Positions 6,242 to 12,046 of a stretch of DNA of 12,046 nucleotides are shown here, piece by piece. The translations under genes and the position numbers were made by a program. Origin of the DNA: Candidatus Agrococcus pullicola (GTDB lineage Bacteria; Actinomycetota; Actinomycetes; Actinomycetales; Microbacteriaceae); contig DXDC01000045.1 of assembly GCA_019115685.1 (NCBI GenBank), positions 1-12,046 on the forward strand, in the 5' to 3' direction. The notes beneath the pieces are model-generated. The model saw only the letters and a program-made list of their open reading frames with translations. It was not told where the DNA came from and ran no database searches. Within the stretch, counting starts at the first letter, position 1. Every line of letters begins with the position of its first letter.

Positions 6242-6652
6242 ATGACCGTTGAACTCTCAACCCCGGACGGCATGTTCCAGCCGGTTCCTTACCACCACGT
6301 TTCTGTTGCTACAGGTAGCCGATTCATCAGTGTCGCGGGACAGATTGCCCGCGACGAGCATGCCAACAAACTCGCTCCCGGTGACCTGTCAGGTCAACTG
6401 GCACATGCTCTGCGCAATACGGCAAAGGGGCTCGCCGGGGTCGGAGCCGGCTTCTCCGATGTGATCCGGCTGCGGTTCTACGTCACCGGGTGGGAGCCCG
6501 CAATGTATGCCGATTTCATGGCCGGTATCGAAAGCGTCGTTGAAGAACTGGCAATCCCGCAACCACTGCCGCCGTTGTCGTGCATCGGGGTCGACTACCT
6601 CTTCGAACCCGACGTACTTGTAGAGGTTGAAGCCGAAGCTCTACTCGACTGA
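6242..6652 (+). CDS. RidA/YjgF/YER057c-family protein without the catalytic arginine
   Basis: A 136-residue protein of the Rid family, which normally forms trimers and hydrolyses reactive imines/enamines. It shows the family layout: FISVAGQIARDEH (28-40, the usual 'SGQiptd' block), GQLAHALRNTAKGLAGVGAGFSDVIRLRFYVTG (51-83), and PLPPLSCIGVDYLFEPDVLVEVEAEAL (108-134). In RidA of E. coli the matching segment is PARSCVEV, where the arginine anchors the substrate carboxylate; here Leu112 takes that place, while the late glutamate (EVEAEA) remains. It therefore belongs with Rid subgroups that lack imine deaminase activity and whose roles are mostly unknown. The ribosome site GAGAGGA is 9 nt upstream. 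A divergent HxlR regulator lies next to it. Confidence 0.9.
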   Translation: MTVELSTPDGMFQPVPYHHVSVATGSRFISVAGQIARDEHANKLAPGDLSGQLAHALRNTAKGLAGVGAGFSDVIRLRFYVTGWEPAMYADFMAGIESVVEELAIPQPLPPLSCIGVDYLFEPDVLVEVEAEALLD

Positions 6653-6811
6653 CACACCTCCTCGCTGTTCCGGATACGTTGGGCACGGGCGCGAACGCGG
6701 GGGTGTCCCTGCATCGCGTACGACTGCTCCAGCGCTATCCGGGCGGCGAACCATCCCCCCCCCTCAAGCAACGAGCTCCCTATGCGTGCCTTCGCGACTG
6801 GCTTCCCATGA

Positions 6812-8161
6812 TCAGAACGGTGAGCGAATGTCCTCGATCAACGCTGCCGAAAGCACCTCGCGACAGAGGTACTCAGTTGCAGAGCCCAGGCTGCCGAGCG
6901 ACAGGTGAACGTGGTCCTGATTCGTGCGCCGACTGGTGAACGCGCTCCCTCCCGCCACGGAGATTCCCTTGGCAGCGAGAGACACCATCGCGCTCTGTTC
7001 CGAAAGCACAGGGACCCAGAGGCTCAGCCCTGCGTTCGAGCGTATATGCAGACCCTGCTCCGCGAAGGCGGTTTTGAAATAGTCACGTCGTCGATCGTAT
7101 TCGACACGTGCCCGCTCGATGCCGGACAGCACACCCCGGTCGGTGAGGCAGACTTCCAGTATCATCCGATTCACACCACTGACCCAGTCCCCGCCAGCAC
7201 GCCACACCGACACTCGTTCCATCACGGATGCGGGACCCGCAATCGAGGCGACACGCACATCCGGATGGATGTCTTTCGCGAACGAAGTCATCAGGATCAC
7301 ACGCTCCGGTGCAAGGCTTGCGAGCCGTACATGCTTTTTCGGCACAAGCGCGCCGTGATGGTCGATTTCGATCGCCAGGGCGTCATGCTCCCGCAACAGC
7401 TTGGCGATCTTCCTCAGGTTGCCACTGGGCACTTTACGCCCCGTCGGGTTGTGCACGCGAGTTTGGACGATCAGTGCTTTGACTCCGGATGTTAACGCTC
7501 GCTCGAGCGCTTCGACCTCGTATCCGTCTTCGCCGAATGGAATGGGGGCGGTACTCATGCCCGCCTGTTTCAGAATGATCGGATACAGGGGGAACTCGGG
7601 GTCTCCGACACCGACAGTGGATCCGCGATGCGCCACTGCCTGCAACACCCTCGGCAGGGCGCCGATGACATCATTCGCCAGCATGAGTGATTCCGGTTCG
7701 TATCCCAGCCTGGTGAGCAGCTCCTCCTGCAGAACGGGTGATATCTCATCTTTGCCCGCATAACCGTTGAACGTGCCGCGCCGCCCGACCTTGGCAAGCA
7801 CGGCGCCGAGATCGACTTGCAATGCGAGGTCGGGATAACTGGCCGCCAGGTTGTGTTTGAACTTCGATCGGTCGATACCGCGAGTTCTGTACGAAGTCGC
7901 TTGCACGGGCTTCACGATACGAGACCCGCCTCGACGCTTCGTCTCGACAACGCCCATCTGGACAAGGCTCGACCACGCACGGCTGATGGTTGATGTCGAT
8001 AGCTGCAATCGCTCGCTCAGCGCCTGGATGGTCGGAAGGCGATCCCCCGAGTTCAACACTCCGTTCCGCGTACCCAGGAGCACTGCATCAACGAGCGCAT
8101 CGCTCGTGAGCTGCGTCATGTTGCCACGCAAGTAGTCAGCCAATTCATCAATATCATTCAC
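6812..8161 (-). CDS. MocR-type regulator: GntR winged helix fused to a fold-type I aminotransferase domain
   Basis: A 449-residue fusion. Residues about 15-85 are a GntR winged helix (SGDRLPTIQALSERLQLSTS, then TISRAWSSLVQMGVVETKRRGGSRIV). A short linker (about 86-105) leads to an aminotransferase-like domain with VHNPTG (236-241), EIDHHGA (265-271; Asp267 for the PLP ring nitrogen) and SFAKDIHP (293-300; Lys296, the PLP Schiff-base lysine). MocR proteins sense PLP with an amino compound and control nearby transport and catabolism genes. The start is GTG at 8161; no strong ribosome site is visible. It is divergent from the second transporter, with 78 bp between the starts, so it is the likely regulator of that operon. 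Odd points: His268 follows the aspartate where a Tyr is usual, and HVHLSLG (417-423) has His where a carboxylate-binding Arg is common. Confidence 0.92.
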   Translation of the reverse strand: MNDIDELADYLRGNMTQLTSDALVDAVLLGTRNGVLNSGDRLPTIQALSERLQLSTSTISRAWSSLVQMGVVETKRRGGSRIVKPVQATSYRTRGIDRSKFKHNLAASYPDLALQVDLGAVLAKVGRRGTFNGYAGKDEISPVLQEELLTRLGYEPESLMLANDVIGALPRVLQAVAHRGSTVGVGDPEFPLYPIILKQAGMSTAPIPFGEDGYEVEALERALTSGVKALIVQTRVHNPTGRKVPSGNLRKIAKLLREHDALAIEIDHHGALVPKKHVRLASLAPERVILMTSFAKDIHPDVRVASIAGPASVMERVSVWRAGGDWVSGVNRMILEVCLTDRGVLSGIERARVEYDRRRDYFKTAFAEQGLHIRSNAGLSLWVPVLSEQSAMVSLAAKGISVAGGSAFTSRRTNQDHVHLSLGSLGSATEYLCREVLSAALIEDIRSPF

Positions 8162-8239
8162 ATGATAAGGCTATTCCATTCTTAGATATATATCCATACC
8201 ATTGCGAGGTACATCCGCACCCTGAACGTGGGAGGTACC
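8162..8239. promoter_or_regulatory. Divergent control region between the MocR gene and the second transporter operon
   Basis: This region contains a 10-bp palindrome GATATATATC (8185-8194) in an AT-rich core that must hold -10 elements for one or both directions. It also contains a direct repeat GAGGTAC at 8206-8212 and 8232-8238, spaced 26 bp, the second copy lying over the transporter ribosome site. TCCAT also occurs twice (8175 and 8193). MocR proteins often bind direct repeats, so the GAGGTAC pair is a candidate. I could not place a convincing -35/-10 pair on either strand. Confidence 0.4.
8231..8239 (+). promoter_or_regulatory. Ribosome binding site that fixes the second binding-protein start
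   Basis: GGAGG at 8231-8235 is 4 nt before the ATG at 8240. The in-frame GTG at 8228 would overlap this site, so the ATG is the better start. Confidence 0.75.
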
Positions 8240-9094
8240 ATGCGATTTCACAGCACACGAATCTGCACCGGCATAGCGATCGTCGGAGCCGCGGCACTGG
8301 GGCTTACGGCCTGCGGTGGCACAGCCCCGGACGACGACACGGCGGGCGACGCACTTCCCGTGAACAACGCGGGCTCGCTCACCGTCTGCATTTCGAAAAA
8401 CGCCTACGAACCGATGTACTGGAACGAGGGCGGCACTCTCACGGGATTCGATGTCGACGCGATAGAAGCGATCGGCGAGCATCTCGGTCTCGATGTCTCC
8501 TTCAGCGAGATGGCCTTCGACGGCCTCCTCCCAGCCCTTACCTCGGGGCGTTGCGACGTTCTGCGCTCGGGCCTGTACGTCAATGAGGAGCGGGCTTCAC
8601 AGACGGATGCGATTCCCTATCTGCAGACCGGCCCCGCACTCATCATCCCCGCCGGCAATCCCCTCGGGCTGGAAAGCACCGAGGACCTCTCCGGCATCAG
8701 CATCGCTGTTCAGGCGGCTTCGGCGAACGAGCAGATTCTGCGCGATATCAGCGACGAGCTTGAGGCCGAAGGGCTCCCGGGCATTGAACTCTCGGTGTAT
8801 CCAGAGCTTCCCGAAACAATCGCGGCACTCACGAACGGCCGGGTCGACGCAACCATGGAGACGGATGTCGCTGCTGGCCAGGCCGCGGCCACCCTCGGCG
8901 ACGACTACGAGATGCTGGGAACGATCTTCCCCGCTGAGACGGAATTCGGCATGTTCATGCCGAGGGACAGCGAACTCACGCCACATGTACTCGATGCGAC
9001 CGAAACACTGACGGGCGATGGCACCTTCGCCGAGATCGCCGAGCTGTACGAGCTCGACCCACAGCGCATCGTGGAGCCGGAACTGGTCCGCTGA
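8240..9094 (+). CDS. Amino-acid-type extracellular solute-binding lipoprotein (family 3, second cassette)
   Basis: A 284-residue substrate-binding protein. The signal is a clear lipoprotein type: MRFHSTR, a hydrophobic stretch, then LGLTAC with lipid-modified Cys25, followed by a flexible Gly/Asp/Ala-rich linker to about residue 45. The SBP_bac_3 domain shows TGFDVDAIEAIGEHLGLD (68-85), FDGLLPALTSGRCDVLRSGL (93-112) and NEERASQTDAIPY (115-127) with Arg118 at the usual ligand-carboxylate position. C50 (TVCIS) and C105 (GRCDV) are the only cysteines after the signal and could form a disulfide. Its TGA overlaps the permease ATG by one base. The downstream enzymes suggest a guanidino compound as the ligand; that is inference. 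Confidence 0.93.
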   Translation: MRFHSTRICTGIAIVGAAALGLTACGGTAPDDDTAGDALPVNNAGSLTVCISKNAYEPMYWNEGGTLTGFDVDAIEAIGEHLGLDVSFSEMAFDGLLPALTSGRCDVLRSGLYVNEERASQTDAIPYLQTGPALIIPAGNPLGLESTEDLSGISIAVQAASANEQILRDISDELEAEGLPGIELSVYPELPETIAALTNGRVDATMETDVAAGQAAATLGDDYEMLGTIFPAETEFGMFMPRDSELTPHVLDATETLTGDGTFAEIAELYELDPQRIVEPELVR

Positions 9095-9840
9095 TGAGCT
9101 TCGACCCCCAGGTCTTCCTCGACGCGCTATTCTCGCGCACCTATCTGATGGGGGCGATGACCGCGATCACGCTGGCGATCCTGGTGCAGGTGGCGGCGTG
9201 CATACTGGGATTCTTTCTCGCGCTGGGTCGGAACAGTCAGCGGTCATGGCTCTCGTCGCTCAGCGCTGGCTATGTCTGGCTGTTCCGGGCGATCCCGGCG
9301 CTCCTGATCCTGATCTTGATCTGGAATGCTCTGCCGCAGGTGATCCCAGTTCTGAAAATGAGCTGGTTCACCCCCTACATGGCCGCATTCTTCGGGCTCA
9401 CGCTCCTGGAGACCGCGCTCATGGCCGAAATATTCCGTTCGGCGCTGAACTCGATTTCACCGGGGCAAACGCTCGCATCGCGTGCGCTCGGCCTGAAGCC
9501 CGCAAGCACCTACTGGCACGTGCTCATCCCGCAAATGGTCCGGGTAGCGATCCCTCCTACGGGTAATCAGTTCATCATGACGGTGAAGATGACCAGTCTT
9601 GCCTCCGACATCTCGTTGCAGGAACTGTTGTACACCGCAGCGCAAGACGTCTCTCGTACATTCAGCTACGCCGAGTACTACTCGGCTGCAGCGGTCTACT
9701 ACCTCGTGCTGGTCTCCATCTTCATGATCGGGCAGAACTGGCTCGAACGAAGGTTCTCTTGGAAGAGCACGGTCTCCAAGAAGAAGCGAAAGGTCAGCCT
9801 GGATACACAGCAGCTGAAGGAGGTCGCCGGTGTTAAATGA
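9094..9840 (+). CDS. Polar amino acid ABC transporter, permease subunit (second cassette)
   Basis: A 248-residue HisM/GlnP-type permease. Hydrophobic segments are near 17-45, 58-83, 93-116, 155-175 and 195-215. VWLFRAIPALLILIL (61-75) corresponds to the FRG(T/I)P motif of the family, with Ala replacing Gly. The EAA loop that contacts the ATPase is at about 127-150 (LASRALGLKP, then LIPQMVR). The C-terminal tail (222-248) is rich in Lys/Arg. It has no ribosome site of its own: the start codon sits in TGATG with the binding-protein stop, so translation is coupled. It has no second permease partner. Compared with the permease of the first cassette it lacks the long N-terminal and loop extensions. 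Confidence 0.94.
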   Translation: MSFDPQVFLDALFSRTYLMGAMTAITLAILVQVAACILGFFLALGRNSQRSWLSSLSAGYVWLFRAIPALLILILIWNALPQVIPVLKMSWFTPYMAAFFGLTLLETALMAEIFRSALNSISPGQTLASRALGLKPASTYWHVLIPQMVRVAIPPTGNQFIMTVKMTSLASDISLQELLYTAAQDVSRTFSYAEYYSAAAVYYLVLVSIFMIGQNWLERRFSWKSTVSKKKRKVSLDTQQLKEVAGVK

Positions 9841-10600
9841 AACGAAACTGCTCAGCGCGATCGATGTCACCAAGATCTACCACGAGCAACCGGCAGTAGA
9901 CGGCGTCACCCTTGAGACCAGCAGAGGCGAGGTAACCGCGATCCTGGGCCCTTCCGGATCGGGAAAGTCGACATTCCTGCGCAGCCTCGCTCTGCTGGAA
10001 CCCATCGATGCGGGAGAGATCCGTTTCGAGGGCGAACTTGTCGGGCAACGGCAACGCGGATCTCGGCTCATTCCCGCGCCGGAGCGAAGGCTCGCGGAGG
10101 ATCGAGCGACGGTGGGCATGGTCTTCCAAAGCTTCAATCTCTTTCCACACATGTCGGTCGAGCAGAACATCATGCTCGCACTGAAGGTGCACCGCCGGGG
10201 CACGAAATCCGAGAATCGTGAGATGGCAGCCGAGATGTTGAACAAGGTAGGCATGCACGGTTACGCCTCGAAGTTCCCCAGCGAACTCTCCGGCGGCCAG
10301 CAGCAGCGCGTCGCCATCGCCCGAGCCCTGGTGTTGAAGCCGAAGATCATGCTCTTCGACGAACCTACTTCTGCGCTAGACCCAGAACTCGTTCGCGAGG
10401 TGCTGCGAGTCATGGAAGGGCTCGCAGAAGAGGGCATGACGATGATCGTCGTCACGCACGAGGTGGGCTTCGCGAAGAACGTCGCGTCGCGGGTACTCCT
10501 CTTCGAGCACGGGAAAGTCATGGAGGACTCGCCACCGTCACGATTCTTCTCGAGTGATGCGTCCTCCCGCACCGCCGCTTTTCTCGAACACGTCCTGTAA
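9830..10600 (+). CDS. Polar amino acid ABC transporter, ATP-binding subunit (second cassette)
   Basis: A 256-residue GlnQ-type ATPase. Walker [10 protein letters not shown] is at 40-48, the Q-loop Q100 in [14 protein letters not shown], signature LSGGQQQR at 153-160, Walker B IMLFDEP at 173-179, and the switch histidine H210 in VTHE; nothing is missing. The start is GTG at 9830, supported by AAGGAGG (9817-9823) with a 6-nt spacer; it overlaps the permease end by 11 nt. It completes the importer, and the enzyme gene follows after 72 nt without an obvious terminator, so the transcript probably continues. Confidence 0.95.
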   Translation: MLNETKLLSAIDVTKIYHEQPAVDGVTLETSRGEVTAILGPSGSGKSTFLRSLALLEPIDAGEIRFEGELVGQRQRGSRLIPAPERRLAEDRATVGMVFQSFNLFPHMSVEQNIMLALKVHRRGTKSENREMAAEMLNKVGMHGYASKFPSELSGGQQQRVAIARALVLKPKIMLFDEPTSALDPELVREVLRVMEGLAEEGMTMIVVTHEVGFAKNVASRVLLFEHGKVMEDSPPSRFFSSDASSRTAAFLEHVL

Positions 10601-10672
10601 CCGCTCCGTCCTCCGAGCATCCCGCCAACGGCTCATTACCGCGCCGCCGCACACCATTCGAAAGGAACCACG

Positions 10673-11674
10673 ATGACCACGACAGACTTCTACGGCCCTG
10701 CGGAAAACTACTTCCACAAGCTCTTGGGGCCGGAGCCGGAACCCGGATTCAGCGATGTCGAAGAGCTAGAGGCGAACTGGGGCCGCCGCTGGGGTCGCGG
10801 CGACGAGACCAGCGCCCTTCGCATGGTGATCGTGCGTCGTCCGAACCCCGGTATGGGTGATATCCGCGCCGATGCGTGGAGCGAGGAGGCGCAGGCACTC
10901 GTCGACCCCAACAGGAACTGGTACTACAAGCGCGAGACGCCTCCCGACATGGCGAAGGTTCTGGCGCAGCACCAGCAGCTCGTCGACGCGCTCGAGGCCG
11001 AAGGCGTCGAAGTCGTGATCGCTCCCGAGCTCTCCCGTACCTTCACCAAGTCGGTATACGCTCGCGACCCGCTCCTGACCGTTCCCGGCGGTGCGATCAT
11101 CGGTCGCCTCGCACCCCGGATGCGCAGGGGGGAAGAGCAGAGCATCACCCAGACCATCGCGGCGCTCGGGATGCCGATCCTCGGCACGATCACTGGCACC
11201 GGCCTCCTGGAGGGTGGTTCCTTCCACATGCTCAGAAAGGATCTGGCGGTGTACGGCACGTCGATCCGGTGCAACGAAGAGGGCGCCCGTCAGCTCGCCA
11301 GTCTCCTGCAGCCGCTCGGCATCGAACTCATCACCGTGCCCTTGCCCGGCTACACCATCCATACGGACGGGCAGTTCATGGTGCTCGACGACTCCACCGT
11401 TATGGCGAACCCGCACCGCTTGCCCTTCGCGTTCTTGTCGCGTCTCGAGTCGCTCGGCTACGAGATCATCCATCCGCACCCCGACGAGCAGAACTCCTGC
11501 AATTCGCTGATGGTGCGGCCCGGGCGCATAATCATGGCCTCGATCTATCCGAACACGGCCGAGATGCTGCGTGCCCGCGGCTTCGAGATCGTCTCGATCG
11601 ACTACGACGAGATCATCCACAATGGAGGGAATATCCACTGCTCCACCACGGAGCTGATCCGAGACTGGAACTAG
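10673..11674 (+). CDS. Guanidino-group modifying enzyme (arginine deiminase / amidinotransferase / DDAH superfamily)
   Basis: A 333-residue protein of the pentein (GME) fold, which attacks guanidino or amidino carbons through a cysteine. Visible catalytic pieces are: SVYARDPLLTVPGGAII (127-143; Arg131-Asp132, the 'RD' substrate and acid motif), LLEGGSFHML (178-187; Glu180), YTIHTDGQFMVLDD (227-240; His230 and Asp232) and NGGNIHCSTTELIRDWN (317-333; nucleophile Cys323 ten residues before the end). This order is that of deiminases, dimethylarginine hydrolases and amidinotransferases; I cannot tell which reaction from the sequence. An N-terminal extension of about 45 residues (acidic, with WGRRWGRGDE) precedes the first barrel strand. 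The ribosome site AAAGGA is 6 nt before the ATG. It lies between an amino-acid-type importer and an N-carbamoyl hydrolase, which favours a hydrolase (deiminase) role. Confidence 0.88.
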   Translation: MTTTDFYGPAENYFHKLLGPEPEPGFSDVEELEANWGRRWGRGDETSALRMVIVRRPNPGMGDIRADAWSEEAQALVDPNRNWYYKRETPPDMAKVLAQHQQLVDALEAEGVEVVIAPELSRTFTKSVYARDPLLTVPGGAIIGRLAPRMRRGEEQSITQTIAALGMPILGTITGTGLLEGGSFHMLRKDLAVYGTSIRCNEEGARQLASLLQPLGIELITVPLPGYTIHTDGQFMVLDDSTVMANPHRLPFAFLSRLESLGYEIIHPHPDEQNSCNSLMVRPGRIIMASIYPNTAEMLRARGFEIVSIDYDEIIHNGGNIHCSTTELIRDWN

Positions 11675-11701
11675 GCGGAGAGCCAGAGACGGGAGTAGAG
11701 C

Positions 11702-12046
11702 GTGAGCAGTACCGACAGCGATTTCCTCGCCGACTGGGAACGGCTCTCTCAGATCGGGCGCGTCGAGGGAACCCTCGGCGTCGACCGCGAAGCTGCGAGC
11801 GAAGCGGACGGCGAGCAACGCCGATGGCTCGCCGAACTGTTCCGTTCGCGCGGCTTCACCGTACATCGGGATGAGATCGGCAATCTCTTCGGCCTGCTCG
11901 AACTCGTACCCGGCGCGCCATACGTGCTGACGGGCTCGCACCTGGACTCGCAGCCCACGGCCGGACGTTTCGACGGCGCCTACGGCGTGCTAGCTTCTGC
12001 CTACGCCTGCTTCCGCGTTGCGGATCGGATGAGCAGTGAAACGACC
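11702..12046 (+). CDS. M20-family hydantoinase/carbamoylase-type amidohydrolase, N-terminal part, cut by the right edge
   Basis: The first 115 codons of a zinc-dependent amidase of the AmaB/HyuC/allantoate amidohydrolase/beta-ureidopropionase group. The start is GTG at 11702 with GGGAG 6 nt upstream. The metal-site block VLTGSHLDSQPTAGRFDGAY (75-94) is clear, with His80 and Asp91 as expected metal ligands and the bridging-aspartate motif FDG. IGNLFG (59-64) is the usual strand before it. These enzymes hydrolyse N-carbamoyl amino acids (ureido acids) to the amino acid, ammonia and CO2; SHLD(S/T)QPTGG is common in both N-carbamoyl-L-amino acid hydrolases and beta-ureidopropionases. It follows the guanidino enzyme by 27 nt and so belongs to the same operon. 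Specificity residues lie outside the window. Confidence 0.9.
   Translation, partial: MSSTDSDFLADWERLSQIGRVEGTLGVDREAASEADGEQRRWLAELFRSRGFTVHRDEIGNLFGLLELVPGAPYVLTGSHLDSQPTAGRFDGAYGVLASAYACFRVADRMSSETT

Noticed and set aside
6653..6811. Possible terminator or small gene between the convergent RidA-like and MocR genes, including a run of nine C (6755-6763)
   Set aside because: No stem-loop with a T-run is visible on either strand, and no short frame has a ribosome site. The C-run is notable but not in a gene.
6905..7495. Plus-strand open frame of 196 codons over the MocR gene
   Set aside because: It is antisense to an intact aminotransferase domain and has no ribosome site or motif.
10876..11874. 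Long plus-strand open frame of about 330 codons in another frame over the guanidino enzyme
   Set aside because: Arg/His/Pro-rich shadow text with no motif; the enzyme frame is clearly the real one.
10766..11941. Long minus-strand open frame of about 390 codons opposite the guanidino enzyme and the M20 gene
   Set aside because: It is antisense to two genes with intact catalytic motifs. Its text is rich in Arg, Asp, Glu, Val and His, as expected for the complement of high-GC coding DNA, and shows no family motif.
1..12046. CRISPR arrays, tRNA, rRNA, riboswitches, phage attachment sites
   Set aside because: I saw no regularly spaced repeats, no cloverleaf with a recognisable T-arm, no rRNA-like stretch and no known riboswitch core.

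Overview
The window looks like chromosomal DNA from a high-GC Gram-positive bacterium (Actinomycetota). The lipoprotein signals, the CE1758/YhbW-like luciferase family, the MocR and HxlR regulators and the codon use all fit. I cannot name a genus from this sequence alone. GC content is uneven: lines sampled by eye give about 47-50% in the left transporter operon, about 55% in the monooxygenase region and about 65-68% in the right transporter operon. The window is therefore probably a patchwork of accessory metabolic cassettes.

Layout. (A) 1-2784, minus strand: a polar amino-acid-type ABC importer operon (binding lipoprotein, permease, ATPase). A fourth gene follows 12 nt after the ATPase and runs off the left edge; its first 59 residues look like the RraA / 4-hydroxy-4-methyl-2-oxoglutarate aldolase family. 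A candidate promoter with three copies of a GCATTTAA-like box lies just upstream of this operon. (B) 2893-3330: a gap with no convincing gene. (C) 3331-5475: a MarR regulator divergent from an overlapping pair, a luciferase-like flavin-dependent monooxygenase and an NAD(P)H:FMN reductase, i.e. a two-component monooxygenase. (D) 5476-5779: a gap holding the last ~90-110 bp of an IS30-family insertion sequence. (E) 5780-6652: an HxlR regulator divergent from a RidA-family gene, with a clear inverted repeat between them. The RidA-like protein lacks the usual catalytic arginine. (F) 6812-12046: a MocR-type (GntR-aminotransferase) regulator divergent from a second ABC importer operon (binding lipoprotein, permease, ATPase), followed by a guanidino-modifying enzyme of the arginine deiminase/amidinotransferase superfamily and the start of an M20-family N-carbamoyl amidohydrolase, cut by the right edge.

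How it fits together. Segment F is the most interesting. Import, then hydrolysis or deimination of a guanidino group, then hydrolysis of the resulting ureido (carbamoyl) group would turn a guanidino acid into an amino acid, ammonia and CO2, under a PLP-binding MocR sensor. The substrate is not known from the sequence; guanidinoacetate, guanidinopropionate or a similar guanidino acid is a guess from the enzyme families. Segments A and F have the same gene order and the same 11-nt permease/ATPase overlap but differ in composition and detail, so they are separate acquisitions rather than a recent duplication.
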